This document shows, one piece after another, positions 9,618 to 20,977 of a stretch of 64,000 nt of DNA; the first letter of the stretch is position 1, and every line of letters begins with the position of its first letter. The stretch covers positions 10,974,001-11,038,000 of the forward strand of contig OZ059897.1 of assembly GCA_964057225.1 (NCBI GenBank), in the 5' to 3' direction. The notes beneath the pieces are model-generated. The model worked only from the letters and a program-made list of their open reading frames with translations. It did no database searches and had not been told where the DNA came from. The translations under genes and the position numbers were made by a program. This DNA comes from Auanema rhodensis (Eukaryota > Nematoda > Chromadorea > Rhabditida > Rhabditidae).

Positions 9618-9689
9618 GCCCAAGTAGTATAGTGGTTAGTACTCCACGTTGTGGCCGTGGCGACACAGGTTCGATTCCTGTCTTGGGCA
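9618..9689 (+). tRNA. tRNA-His: tRNA-His(GUG), canonical
   Basis: Copy 29. Counterpart of copy 17. Confidence 0.95.
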
Positions 9690-9949
9690 TTTTTTGTTTT
9701 GAAATTTAAATGCTATAAAATTATTGCTTGCTTGTCATGTTAGATTTTTTTAATTTGAATACTTATTCAAGTTTCAACAATTTTGGATTTAATCACGTTC
9801 AATCAACTGTATTGTTTTCAAAAATAAAGACATCTTTCAATTTCTGGTCATTGAATTTGAATTTTCATGTTGTCACACAGAAATTGAAGATTCTTAGTTC
9901 AATTCAGTAACAATGAACACACTAATTTTTTTAAGTTGTTGTGATATCG

Positions 9950-10021
9950 GCCCAAGTAATATAGTGGTTAGTACTCCACGTTGTGGCCGTGGCGACACAG
10001 ATTCGATTCCTGTCTTGGGCA
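9950..10021 (+). tRNA. tRNA-His: tRNA-His(GUG), A10+A53 type
   Basis: Copy 30. Counterpart of copy 18. Confidence 0.75.
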
Positions 10022-10281
10022 TTTTTTGTTTTGAAATTAAAATGCTACAAAATTATTGCTTGCTTGTCATGTTAGATTTCTTTAATTTGAATACTTATTC
10101 CAGTTATAACAATTTTTGATTTAATCACGTTCAATCAACTGTATTGTTTTCAAAAATAAAGACATCTTTCAATTTCTGGTCATTGAATTAGAATTTTCAT
10201 GTTGTCACACAGAAATTGAAGAATCTTAGTTCATTTCAGTAACAATGAACACACTAACTTTGTTAAGTTGTTGTAATATCG

Positions 10282-10353
10282 GCCCAAGTAGTATAGTGGT
10301 TAGTACTCCACGTTGTGGCCGTGGCGACACAGATTCGATTCCTGTCTTGGGCA
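10282..10353 (+). tRNA. tRNA-His: tRNA-His(GUG), A53 type
   Basis: Copy 31. Counterpart of copy 19. Confidence 0.85.
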
Positions 10354-10613
10354 TTTTTTGTTTTGAAATTAAAATGCTATAAACATATTGCTTGCTTGTC
10401 ATGTTAGATTTGTTTAATTCAAATACTTATTTAAGTTCTAACAATTTTCGATTTAATCACGTTCAATCAACTGTATTGTTTTCAAAAATAAAGACATCTT
10501 TCAATTTCTGGTCATTGAATTAGAATTTTCATGTTGTCACACAGAAATTGAAGAATCTTAGTTCATTTCAGTAACAATGAACACACTAACTTTGTTAAGT
10601 TGTTGTAATATCG

Positions 10614-10685
10614 GCCCAAGTAGTATAGTGGTCAGTACTCCACGTTGTGGCCGTGGCGACACAGATTCGATTCCTGTCTTGGGCA
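10614..10685 (+). tRNA. tRNA-His: tRNA-His(GUG), C20a+A53 type
   Basis: Copy 32. Counterpart of copy 20. Confidence 0.85.
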
Positions 10686-10945
10686 TTTTTTGTTTCGAAA
10701 TTAATGTGCTACAAAATTATTGCTTGCTTGTCATGTTAGATTTGTTTAATTCAAATACTTATTTAAGTTCTAACAATTTTCGATTTAATCACGTTCAATC
10801 AACTGTATTGTTTTCAAAAATAAAGACATCTTTCAATTTCTGGTCATTGAATTAGAATTTTCATGTTGTCACACAGAAATTGAAGAATCTTAGTTCATTT
10901 CAGTAACAATGAACACACTAACTTTGTTAAATTGTTGTAATATCG

Positions 10946-11017
10946 GCCCAAGTAGTATAGTGGTCAGTACTCCACGTTGTGGCCGTGGCGACACAGATTC
11001 GATTCCTGTCTTGGGCA
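10946..11017 (+). tRNA. tRNA-His: tRNA-His(GUG), C20a+A53, recombinant unit
   Basis: Copy 33. Leader TTAAATTG is that of copies 11 and 23, but the spacer (GATTTAATC near 11112) and the next unit are those following copies 5, 15 and 27. An exchange point lies between about 10930 and 11115, a span that includes the tRNA. Confidence 0.85.
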
Positions 11018-11277
11018 TTTTTTGTTTCGAAATTAAAATGCTATAAACATATTGCTTGCTTGTCATGTTAGATTTCTTTAATTCAAATACATATTTAAGT
11101 TCTAACAATTTTTGATTTAATCACGTTCAATTAACTGTATTGTTTTCAAAAATAAAGACAAAATTCAATTTCTGGTCATTGAATTTGAATTTTCATGTTG
11201 TCACACAGAAATTGAAGAATCTTAGTTCATTTCAGTAACAATGAACACACTAACTTTGTTTAGTTGTTGTAATATCG

Positions 11278-11349
11278 GCCCAAGTAGTATAGTGGTTAGT
11301 ACTCCACGTTGTGGCCGTGGCGACACAGATTCGATTCCTGTCTTGGGCA
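11278..11349 (+). tRNA. tRNA-His: tRNA-His(GUG), A53 type
   Basis: Copy 34. Counterpart of copy 28, six units earlier. Confidence 0.85.
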
Positions 11350-11609
11350 TTTTTTGTTTTGAAATTAAAATGCTACAAAATTATTGCTTGCTTGTCATGT
11401 TAGATTTCTTTAATTTGAATACTTATTCAAGTTATAACAATTTTTGATTTAATCACGTTCAATCAACTGTATTGTTTTCAAAAATAAAGACATCTTTCAA
11501 TTTCTGGTCATTGAATTAGAATTTTCATGTTGTCACACAGAAATTGAAGAATCTTAGTTCATTTCAGTAACAATGAACACACTAACTTTGTTAAGTTGTT
11601 GTAATATCG

Positions 11610-11681
11610 GCCCAAGTAGTATAGTGGTTAGTACTCCACGTTGTGGCCGTGGCGACACAGGTTCGATTCCTGTCTTGGGCA
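11610..11681 (+). tRNA. tRNA-His: tRNA-His(GUG), canonical
   Basis: Copy 35. Counterpart of copy 29. Confidence 0.95.
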
Positions 11682-11941
11682 TTTTTTGTTTTGAAATTTA
11701 AATGCTATAAAATTATTGCTTGCTTGTCATGTTAGATTTTTTTAATTTGAATACTTATTCAAGTTTCAACAATTTTGGATTTAATCACGTTCAATCAACT
11801 GTATTGTTTTCAAAAATAAAGACATCTTTCAATTTCTGGTCATTGAATTTGAATTTTCATGTTGTCACACAGAAATTGAAGATTCTTAGTTCAATTCAGT
11901 AACAATGAACACACTAATTTTTTTAAGTTGTTGTGATATCG

Positions 11942-12013
11942 GCCCAAGTAATATAGTGGTTAGTACTCCACGTTGTGGCCGTGGCGACACAGATTCGATT
12001 CCTGTCTTGGGCA
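11942..12013 (+). tRNA. tRNA-His: tRNA-His(GUG), A10+A53 type
   Basis: Copy 36. Counterpart of copy 30. Confidence 0.75.
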
Positions 12014-12273
12014 TTTTTTGTTTTGAAATTAAAATGCTACAAAATTATTGCTTGCTTGTCATGTTAGATTTCTTTAATTTGAATACTTATTCCAGTTATA
12101 ACAATTTTTGATTTAATCACGTTCAATCAACTGTATTGTTTTCAAAAATAAAGACATCTTTCAATTTCTGGTCATTGAATTAGAATTTTCATGTTGTCAC
12201 ACAGAAATTGAAGAATCTTAGTTCATTTCAGTAACAATGAACACACTAACTTTGTTAAGTTGTTGTAATATCG

Positions 12274-12345
12274 GCCCAAGTAGTATAGTGGTTAGTACTC
12301 CACGTTGTGGCCGTGGCGACACAGATTCGATTCCTGTCTTGGGCA
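12274..12345 (+). tRNA. tRNA-His: tRNA-His(GUG), A53 type
   Basis: Copy 37. Counterpart of copy 31. Confidence 0.85.
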
Positions 12346-12605
12346 TTTTTTGTTTTGAAATTAAAATGCTATAAACATATTGCTTGCTTGTCATGTTAGA
12401 TTTGTTTAATTCAAATACTTATTTAAGTTCTAACAATTTTCGATTTAATCACGTTCAATCAACTGTATTGTTTTCAAAAATAAAGACATCTTTCAATTTC
12501 TGGTCATTGAATTAGAATTTTCATGTTGTCACACAGAAATTGAAGAATCTTAGTTCATTTCAGTAACAATGAACACACTAACTTTGTTAAGTTGTTGTAA
12601 TATCG

Positions 12606-12677
12606 GCCCAAGTAGTATAGTGGTCAGTACTCCACGTTGTGGCCGTGGCGACACAGATTCGATTCCTGTCTTGGGCA
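12606..12677 (+). tRNA. tRNA-His: tRNA-His(GUG), C20a+A53 type
   Basis: Copy 38. Counterpart of copy 32. Confidence 0.85.
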
Positions 12678-12937
12678 TTTTTTGTTTCGAAATTAATGTG
12701 CTACAAAATTATTGCTTGCTTGTCATGTTAGATTTGTTTAATTCAAATACTTATTTAAGTTCTAACAATTTTCGATTTAATCACGTTCAATCAACTGTAT
12801 TGTTTTCAAAAATAAAGACATCTTTCAATTTCTGGTCATTGAATTAGAATTTTCATGTTGTCACACAGAAATTGAAGAATCTTAGTTCATTTCAGTAACA
12901 ATGAACACACTAACTTTGTTAAATTGTTGTAATATCG

Positions 12938-13009
12938 GCCCAAGTAGTATAGTGGTCAGTACTCCACGTTGTGGCCGTGGCGACACAGATTCGATTCCTG
13001 TCTTGGGCA
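12938..13009 (+). tRNA. tRNA-His: tRNA-His(GUG), C20a+A53 type
   Basis: Copy 39. Counterpart of copies 11 and 23. Confidence 0.85.
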
Positions 13010-13269
13010 TTTTTTGTTTCGAAATTAAAATGCTATAAACATATTGCTTGCTTGTCATGTTAGATTTCTTTAATTCAAATACATATTTAAGTTCTAACAA
13101 TTTTTGATTCAATCACGTTCAATTAACTGTATTGTTTTCAAAAATAAAGACAAAATTCAATTTCTGGTCATTGAATTTGAATTTTCATGTTGTCACACAG
13201 AAATTGAAGAATCTTAGTTCATTTCAGTAACAATGAACACACTAACTTTGTTAAGTTGTTGTAATATCG

Positions 13270-13341
13270 GCCCAAGTAGTATAGTGGTTAGTACTCCACG
13301 TTGTGGCCGTGGCGACACAGGTTCGATTCCTGTCTTGGGCA
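13270..13341 (+). tRNA. tRNA-His: tRNA-His(GUG), canonical
   Basis: Copy 40. Counterpart of copies 12 and 24, with the T4 terminator. Confidence 0.95.
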
Positions 13342-13345
13342 TTTT
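13342..13345 (+). terminator. Shortened T4 terminator after copy 40
   Basis: Third occurrence of TTTTCT in place of T6. Confidence 0.7.
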
Positions 13346-13601
13346 CTGTTTTGAAATTTAAATGCTATAAAACTATTGCTTGCTTGTCATGTTAGATTTT
13401 TTTAATTTGAATACTTATTCAAGTTTTAACAATTTTGGATTTAATCACGTTCAATCAACTGTATTGTTTTCAAAAATAAAGACATCTTTCAATTTCTGGT
13501 CATTGAATTTGAATTTTCATGTTGTCACACAGAAATTGAAGAATCTTAGTTCATTTCAGTAACAATGAACACACTAACTTTGTTAAGTTGTTGTAATATC
13601 G

Positions 13602-13673
13602 GCCCAAGTAGTATAGTGGTTAGTACTCCACGTTGTGGCCGTGGCGACACAGATTCGATTCCTGTCTTGGGCA
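13602..13673 (+). tRNA. tRNA-His: tRNA-His(GUG), A53 type
   Basis: Copy 41. A53 only. Confidence 0.85.
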
Positions 13674-13933
13674 TTTTTTGTTTTGAAATTAAAATGCTAT
13701 AAACATATTGCTTGCTTGTCATGTTAGATTTGTTTAATTCAAATACTTATTTAAGTTCTAACAATTTTCGATTTAATCACGTTCAATCAACTGTATTGTT
13801 TTCAAAAATAAAGACATCTTTCAATTTCTGGTCATTGAATTAGAATTTTCATGTTGTCACACAGAAATTGAAGAATCTTAGTTCATTTCAGTAACAATGA
13901 ACACACTAACTTTGTTAAGTTGTTGTAATATCG

Positions 13934-14005
13934 GCCCAAGTAGTATAGTGGTCAGTACTCCACGTTGTGGCCGTGGCGACACAGATTCGATTCCTGTCTT
14001 GGGCA
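13934..14005 (+). tRNA. tRNA-His: tRNA-His(GUG), C20a+A53 type
   Basis: Copy 42. With copy 41 forms a dimer repeated as copies 43-44. Confidence 0.85.
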
Positions 14006-14265
14006 TTTTTTGTTTCGAAATTAAAATGCTATAAACATATTGCTTGCTTGTCATGTTAGATTTCTTTAATTCAAATACATATTTAAGTTCTAACAATTTT
14101 TGATTTAATCACGTTCAATTAACTGTATTGTTTTCAAAAATAAAGACAAAATTCAATTTCTGGTCATTGAATTTGAATTCTCATGTTGTCACACAGAAAT
14201 TGAAGAATCTTAGTTCATTTCAGTAACAATGAACACACTAACTTTGTTAAGTTGTTGTAATATCG

Positions 14266-14337
14266 GCCCAAGTAGTATAGTGGTTAGTACTCCACGTTGT
14301 GGCCGTGGCGACACAGATTCGATTCCTGTCTTGGGCA
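14266..14337 (+). tRNA. tRNA-His: tRNA-His(GUG), A53 type
   Basis: Copy 43. A53 only. Confidence 0.85.
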
Positions 14338-14597
14338 TTTTTTGTTTTGAAATTAAAATGCTATAAACATATTGCTTGCTTGTCATGTTAGATTTGTTTA
14401 ATTCAAATACTTATTTAAGTTCTAACAATTTTCGATTTAATCACGTTCAATCAACTGTATTGTTTTCAAAAATAAAGACATTTTTCAATTTCTGGTCATT
14501 GAATTAGAATTTTCATGTTGTCACACAGAAATTGAAGAATCTTAGTTCATTTCAGTAACAATGAACACACTAACTTTGTTAAGTTGTTGTAATATCG

Positions 14598-14669
14598 GCC
14601 CAAGTAGTATAGTGGTCAGTACTCCACGTTGTGGCCGTGGCGACACAGATTCGATTCCTGTCTTGGGCA
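14598..14669 (+). tRNA. tRNA-His: tRNA-His(GUG), C20a+A53 type
   Basis: Copy 44. Counterpart of copy 42. Confidence 0.85.
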
Positions 14670-14929
14670 TTTTTTGTTTCGAAATTAAAATGCTATAAAC
14701 ATATTGCTTGCTTGTCATGTTAGATTTCTTTAATTCAAATACATATTTAAGTTCTAACAATTTTTGATTTAATCACGTTCAATTAACTGTATTGTTTTCA
14801 AAAATAAAGACAAAATTCAATTTCTGGTCATTGAATTTGAATTTTCATGTTGTCACACAGAAATTGAAGAATCTTAGTTCATTTCAGTAACAATGAACAC
14901 ACTAACTTTGTTTAGTTGTTGTAATATCG

Positions 14930-15001
14930 GCCCAAGTAGTATAGTGGTTAGTACTCCACGTTGTGGCCGTGGCGACACAGGTTCGATTCCTGTCTTGGGC
15001 A
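14930..15001 (+). tRNA. tRNA-His: tRNA-His(GUG), canonical
   Basis: Copy 45. Canonical. Confidence 0.95.
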
Positions 15002-15261
15002 TTTTTTGTTTTGAAATTAAAATGCTACAAAATTATTGCTTGCTTGTCATGTTAGATTTCTTTAATTCAAATACATATTTAAGTTCTAACAATTTTTGAT
15101 TTAATCACGTTCAATTAACTGTATTGTTTTCAAAAATAAAGACAAAATTCAATTTCTGTTCATTGAATTAGAATTTTCATGTTGTCACACAGAAATTGAA
15201 GAATCTTAGTTCATTTCAGTAACAATGAACAGAATAACTTTGTTTAGTTGTTGTCATATCG

Positions 15262-15333
15262 GCCCAAGTAGTATAGTGGTTAGTACTCCACGTTGTGGCC
15301 GTGGCGACACAGGTTCGATTCCTGTCTTGGGCA
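15262..15333 (+). tRNA. tRNA-His: tRNA-His(GUG), canonical
   Basis: Copy 46. Canonical; leader of the AACAGAATAAC ... GTCATATCG type, the first of this subfamily. Confidence 0.95.
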
Positions 15334-15593
15334 TTTTTTGTTTTGAAATTAAAATGCTATAAACATATTGCTTGCTTGTCATGTTAGATTTCTTTAATTC
15401 AAATACTTATTTAAGTTCTAACAATTTTTGATTTAATCACGTTCAATTAACTGTATTGTTTTCAAAAATAAAGACATCTTTCAATTTCTGGTCATTGAAT
15501 TAGAATTTTCATGTTGTCACACAGAAATTGAAGATTCTTAGTTCAATTCAGTAACAATGAACACACTAATTTTTTTAAGTTGTTGTGATATCG

Positions 15594-15665
15594 GCCCAAG
15601 TAATATAGTGGTTAGTACTCCACGTTGTGGCCGTGGCGACACAGATTCGATTCCTGTCTTGGGCA
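15594..15665 (+). tRNA. tRNA-His: tRNA-His(GUG), A10+A53 type
   Basis: Copy 47. GTGATATCG leader, as copy 8. Confidence 0.75.
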
Positions 15666-15925
15666 TTTTTTGTTTTGAAATTAAAATGCTACAAAATTAT
15701 TGCTTGCTTGTCATGTTAGATTTCTTTAATTTGAATACTTATTCAAGTTATAACAATTTTTGATTTAATCACGTTCAATCAACTGTATTGTTTTCAAAAA
15801 TAAAGACATCTTTCAATTTCTGGTCATTGAATTAGAATTTTCATGTTGTCACACAGAAATTGAAGAATCTTAGTTCATTTCAGTAACAATGAACACACTA
15901 ACTTTGTTAAGTTGTTGTAATATCG

Positions 15926-15997
15926 GCCCAAGTAGTATAGTGGTTAGTACTCCACGTTGTGGCCGTGGCGACACAGGTTCGATTCCTGTCTTGGGCA
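15926..15997 (+). tRNA. tRNA-His: tRNA-His(GUG), canonical
   Basis: Copy 48. Canonical. Confidence 0.95.
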
Positions 15998-16257
15998 TTT
16001 TTTGTTTTGAAATTTAAATGCTATAAAATTATTGCTTGCTTGTCATGTTAGATTTTTTTAATTTGAATACTTATTCAAGTTTTAACAATTTTGGATTTAA
16101 TCACGTTCAATCAACTGTATTGTTTTCAAAAATAAAGACATCTTTCAATTTCTGGTCATTGAATTTGAATTTTCATGTTGTCACACAGAAATTGAAGAAT
16201 CTTAGTTCATTTCAGTAACAATGAACACACTAACTTTGTTAAGTTGTTGTAATATCG

Positions 16258-16329
16258 GCCCAAGTAGTATAGTGGTTAGTACTCCACGTTGTGGCCGTGG
16301 CGACACAGATTCGATTCCTGTCTTGGGCA
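16258..16329 (+). tRNA. tRNA-His: tRNA-His(GUG), A53 type
   Basis: Copy 49. A53 only. Confidence 0.85.
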
Positions 16330-16589
16330 TTTTTTGTTTTGAAATTAAAATGCTACAAAATTATTGCTTGCTTGTCATGTTAGATTTCTTTAATTTGAAT
16401 ACTTATTCAAGTTATAACAATTTTTGATTTAATCACGTTCAATCAACTGTATTGTTTTCAAAAATAAAGACATCTTTCAATTTCTGGTCATTGAATTAGA
16501 ATTTTCATGTTGTCACACAGAAATTGAAGAATCTTAGTTCATTTCAGTAACAATGAACACACTAACTTTGTTAAGTTGTTGTAATATCG

Positions 16590-16661
16590 GCCCAAGTAGT
16601 ATAGTGGTTAGTACTCCACGTTGTGGCCGTGGCGACACAGATTCGATTCCTGTCTTGGGCA
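16590..16661 (+). tRNA. tRNA-His: tRNA-His(GUG), A53 type
   Basis: Copy 50. A53 only. Confidence 0.85.
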
Positions 16662-16921
16662 TTTTTTGTTTTGAAATTAAAATGCTATAAACATATTGCT
16701 TGCTTGTCATGTTAGATTTGTTTAATTCAAATACTTATTTAAGTTCTAACAATTTTCGATTTAATCACGTTCAATCAACTGTATTGTTTTCAAAAATAAA
16801 GACATCTTTCAATTTCTGGTCATTGAATTAGAATTTTCATGTTGTCACACAGAAATTGAAGAATCATAGTTCATTTCAGTAACAATGAACACACTAACTT
16901 TGTTAAGTTGTTGTAATATCG

Positions 16922-16993
16922 GCCCAAGTAGTATAGTGGTCAGTACTCCACGTTGTGGCCGTGGCGACACAGATTCGATTCCTGTCTTGGGCA
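16922..16993 (+). tRNA. tRNA-His: tRNA-His(GUG), C20a+A53 type
   Basis: Copy 51. C20a and A53. Confidence 0.85.
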
Positions 16994-17253
16994 TTTTTTG
17001 TTTTGAAATTAAAATGCTATAAACATATTGCTTGCTTGTCATGTTAGATTTCTTTAATTCAAATACATATTTAAGTTCTAACAATTTTTGATTTAATCAC
17101 GTTCAATTAACTGTATTGTTTTCAAAAATAAAGACAAAATTCAATTTCTGTTCATTGAATTAGAATTTTCATGTTGTCACACAGAAATTGAAGAATCTTA
17201 GTTCATTTCAGTAACAATGAACAGAATAACTTTGTTTAGTTGTTGTCATATCG

Positions 17254-17325
17254 GCCCAAGTAGTATAGTGGTTAGTACTCCACGTTGTGGCCGTGGCGAC
17301 ACAGGTTCGATTCCTGTCTTGGGCA
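17254..17325 (+). tRNA. tRNA-His: tRNA-His(GUG), canonical
   Basis: Copy 52. Canonical; counterpart of copy 46 six units earlier. Confidence 0.95.
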
Positions 17326-17585
17326 TTTTTTGTTTTGAAATTAAAATGCTATAAACATATTGCTTGCTTGTCATGTTAGATTTCTTTAATTCAAATACTT
17401 ATTTAAGTTCTAACAATTTTTGATTTAATCACGTTCAATTAACTGTATTGTTTTCAAAAATAAAGACATCTTTCAATTTCTGGTCATTGAATTAGAATTT
17501 TCATGTTGTCACACAGAAATTGAAGATTCTTAGTTCAATTCAGTAACAATGAACACACTAATTTTTTTAAGTTGTTGTGATATCG

Positions 17586-17657
17586 GCCCAAGTAATATAG
17601 TGGTTAGTACTCCACGTTGTGGCCGTGGCGACACAGATTCGATTCCTGTCTTGGGCA
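17586..17657 (+). tRNA. tRNA-His: tRNA-His(GUG), A10+A53 type
   Basis: Copy 53. Counterpart of copy 47. Confidence 0.75.
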
Positions 17658-17917
17658 TTTTTTGTTTTGAAATTAAAATGCTACAAAATTATTGCTTGCT
17701 TGTCATGTTAGATTTCTTTAATTTGAATACTTATTCAAGTTATAACAATTTTTGATTTAATCACGTTCAATCAACTGTATTGTTTTCAAAAATAAAGACA
17801 TCTTTCAATTTCTGGTCATTGAATTAGAATTTTCATGTTGTCACACAGAAATTGAAGAATCTTAGTTCATTTCAGTAACAATGAACACACTAACTTTGTT
17901 AAGTTGTTGTAATATCG

Positions 17918-17989
17918 GCCCAAGTAGTATAGTGGTTAGTACTCCACGTTGTGGCCGTGGCGACACAGGTTCGATTCCTGTCTTGGGCA
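17918..17989 (+). tRNA. tRNA-His: tRNA-His(GUG), canonical
   Basis: Copy 54. Counterpart of copy 48. Confidence 0.95.
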
Positions 17990-18249
17990 TTTTTTGTTTT
18001 GAAATTTAAATGCTATAAAATTATTGCTTGCTTGTCATGTTAGATTTTTTTAATTTGAATACTTATTCATGTTTTAACAATTTTGGATTTAATCACGTTC
18101 AATCAACTGTATTGTTTTCAAAAATAAAGACATCTTTCAATTTCTGGTCATTGAATTTGAATTTTCATGTTGTCACACAGAAATTGAAGAATCTTAGTTC
18201 ATTTCAGTAACAATGAACACACTAACTTTGTTAAGTTGTTGTAATATCG

Positions 18250-18321
18250 GCCCAAGTAGTATAGTGGTTAGTACTCCACGTTGTGGCCGTGGCGACACAG
18301 ATTCGATTCCTGTCTTGGGCA
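18250..18321 (+). tRNA. tRNA-His: tRNA-His(GUG), A53 type
   Basis: Copy 55. Counterpart of copy 49. Confidence 0.85.
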
Positions 18322-18581
18322 TTTTTTGTTTTGAAATTAAAATGCTACAAAATTATTGCTTGCTTGTCATGTTAGATTTCTTTAATTTGAATACTTATTC
18401 AAGTTATAACAATTTTTGATTTAATCACGTTCAATCAACTGTATTGTTTTCAAAAATAAAGACATCTTTCAATTTCTGGTCATTGAATTAGAATTTTCAT
18501 GTTGTCACACAGAAATTGAAGAATCTTAGTTCATTTCAGTAACAATGAACACACTAACTTTGTTAAGTTGTTGTAATATCG

Positions 18582-18653
18582 GCCCAAGTAGTATAGTGGT
18601 TAGTACTCCACGTTGTGGCCGTGGCGACACAGGTTCGATTCCTGTCTTGGGCA
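18582..18653 (+). tRNA. tRNA-His: tRNA-His(GUG), canonical
   Basis: Copy 56. Canonical; first unit of the 7-unit duplication. Confidence 0.95.
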
Positions 18654-18913
18654 TTTTTTGTTTTGAAATTTAAATGCTATAAAATTATTGCTTGCTTGTC
18701 ATGTTAGATTTTTTTAATTTGAATACTTATTCAAGTTTTAACAATTTTGGATTTAATCACGTTCAATCAACTGTATTGTTTTCAAAAATAAAGACATCTT
18801 TCAATTTCTGGTCATTGAATTTGAATTTTCATGTTGTCACACAGAAATTGAAGAATCTTAGTTCATTTCAGTAACAATGAACACACTAACTTTGTTAAGT
18901 TGTTGTAATAACG

Positions 18914-18985
18914 GCCCAAGTAGTATAGTGGTTAGTACTCCACGTTGTGGCCGTGGCGACACAGATTCGATTCCTGTCTTGGGCA
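18914..18985 (+). tRNA. tRNA-His: tRNA-His(GUG), A53 type
   Basis: Copy 57. A53; the leader has TAACG instead of TATCG, a marker shared only with copy 64. Confidence 0.85.
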
Positions 18986-19245
18986 TTTTTTGTTTTGAAA
19001 TTAAAATGCTATAAACATATTGCTTGCTTGTCATGTTAGATTTGTTTAATTCAAATACTTATTTAAGTTCTAACAATTTTCGATTTAATCACGTTCAATC
19101 AACTGTATTGTTTTCAAAAATAAAGACATCTTTCAATTTCTGGTCATTGAATTAGAATTTTCATGTTGTCACACAGAAATTGAAGAATCATAGTTCATTT
19201 CAGTAACAATGAACACACTAACTTTGTTAAGTTGTTGTAATATCG

Positions 19246-19317
19246 GCCCAAGTAGTATAGTGGTCAGTACTCCACGTTGTGGCCGTGGCGACACAGATTC
19301 GATTCCTGTCTTGGGCA
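19246..19317 (+). tRNA. tRNA-His: tRNA-His(GUG), C20a+A53 type
   Basis: Copy 58. C20a and A53. Confidence 0.85.
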
Positions 19318-19577
19318 TTTTTTGTTTCGAAATTAATGTGCTACAAAATTATTGCTTGCTTGTCATGTTAGATTTGTTTAATTCAAATACTTATTTAAGT
19401 TCTAACAATTTTCGATTTAATCACGTTCAATCAACTGTATTGTTTTCAAAAATAAAGACATCTTTCAATTTCTGGTCATTGAATTAGAATTTTCATGTTG
19501 TCACACAGAAATTGAAGAATCTTAGTTCGTTTCAGTAACAATGAACACACTAACTTTGTTAAGTTGTTGTAATATCG

Positions 19578-19649
19578 GCCTAAGTAATATAGTGGTTAGT
19601 ACTCCACGTTGTGGCCGTGGCGACACAGATTCGATTCCTGTCTTGGGCA
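19578..19649 (+). tRNA. tRNA-His: tRNA-His(GUG), T4+A10+A53
   Basis: Copy 59. C4 to T leaves a T4-G69 wobble in the acceptor stem; A10 and A53 add two mismatches. Shared with copy 66. Confidence 0.7.
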
Positions 19650-19909
19650 TTTTTTGTTTCGAAATTAAAATGCTATAAACATATTGCTTGCTTGTCATGT
19701 TAGATTTGTTTAATTCAAATACTTATTTAAGTTCTATCAATTTTCGATTTAATCACGTTCAATCAACTGTATTGTTTTCAAAAATAAAGACATCTTTCAA
19801 TTTCTGGTCATTGAATTAGAATTTTCATGTTGTCACACAGAAATTGAAGAATCTTAGTTCATTTCAGTAACAATGAACACACTAACTTTGTTAAGTTGTT
19901 GTAATATCG

Positions 19910-19981
19910 GCCCAAGTAGTATAGTGGTTAGTACTCCACGTTGTGGCCGTGGCGACACAGGTTCGATTCCTGTCTTGGGCA
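19910..19981 (+). tRNA. tRNA-His: tRNA-His(GUG), canonical
   Basis: Copy 60. Canonical. Confidence 0.95.
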
Positions 19982-20241
19982 TTTTTTGTTTTGAAATTTA
20001 AATGCTATAAAATTATTGCTTGCTTGTCATGTTAGATTTGTTTAATTCAAATACTTATTTAAGTTCCAACAATTTTCGATTAAATCACGTTCATTTAACT
20101 GTATTGTTTTCAAAAATAAAGACAAAATTCAATTTCTGTTCGTTGAATTAGAATTTTCATGTTGTCACACAGAAATTGAAGAATCTTAGTTCATTTCAGT
20201 AACAATGAACACACTAACTTTGTTAAGTTGTTGTAATATCG

Positions 20242-20313
20242 GCCCATGTAGTATAGTGGTTAGTACTCCACGTTGTGGCCGTGGCGACACAGGTTCGATT
20301 CCTGTCTTGGGCA
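20242..20313 (+). tRNA. tRNA-His: tRNA-His(GUG), T6 variant
   Basis: Copy 61. A6 to T gives a T6-T67 mismatch inside the acceptor stem; both boxes are consensus. Shared with copy 68. Confidence 0.85.
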
Positions 20314-20573
20314 TTTTTTGTTTTGAAATTAAAATGCTATAAAATTATTGCTTGCTTGTCTTGTTAGATTTCTTTAATTTGAATACTTATTCAAGTTATA
20401 ACAATTTTCGATTTAATCACGTTCAATCAACTGTATTGTTTTCAAAAATAAAGACAAAATTCAATTTCTGTTCATTGAATTAGAATTTTCATGTTGTCAC
20501 ACAGAAATTGAAGAATCTTAGTTCAATTCAGTAACAATGAACACACTAACTTTGTTAAGTTGTTGTAATATCG

Positions 20574-20645
20574 GCCCAAGTAATATAGTGGTTAGTACTC
20601 CACGTTGTGGCCGTGGCGACACAGATTCGATTCCTGTCTTGGGCA
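20574..20645 (+). tRNA. tRNA-His: tRNA-His(GUG), A10+A53 type
   Basis: Copy 62. A10 and A53; spacer has AAAATACTAC. Confidence 0.75.
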
Positions 20646-20905
20646 TTTTTTGTTTTGAAATTAAAATACTACAAAATTATTGCTTGCTTGTCATGTTAGA
20701 TTTCTTTAATTCAAATACATATTTAAGTTCTAACAATTTTTGATTTAATCACGTTCAATTAACTGTATTGTTTTCAAAAATAAAGACAAAATTCAATTTC
20801 TGTTCATTGAATTAGAATTTTCATGTTGTCACACAGAAATTGAAGAATCTTAGTTCATTTCAGTAACAATGAACACACTAACTTTGTTAAGTTGTTGTAA
20901 TATCG

Positions 20906-20977
20906 GCCCAAGTAGTATAGTGGTTAGTACTCCACGTTGTGGCCGTGGCGACACAGGTTCGATTCCTGTCTTGGGCA
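20906..20977 (+). tRNA. tRNA-His: tRNA-His(GUG), canonical
   Basis: Copy 63. Counterpart of copy 56, seven units earlier. Confidence 0.95.

Larger units (their letters stand above)
1318..10945 (+). repeat. Nested higher-order repeats, 10- and 12-unit shifts
   Basis: The ordered types of copies 4-10 recur as copies 14-20 (3320 bp later) and 26-32 (3984 bp after that). Copies 11-13 recur as 23-25. The 2-unit difference comes from two extra units, copies 21-22, inserted in the second block. Confidence 0.85.
9286..12937 (+). repeat. 6-unit (1992-bp) duplication, copies 28-32 and 34-38
   Basis: Copies 34-38 repeat the tRNA and spacer types of copies 28-32 exactly as far as I compared. Copy 33 between them is the recombinant junction unit. 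Confidence 0.85.
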
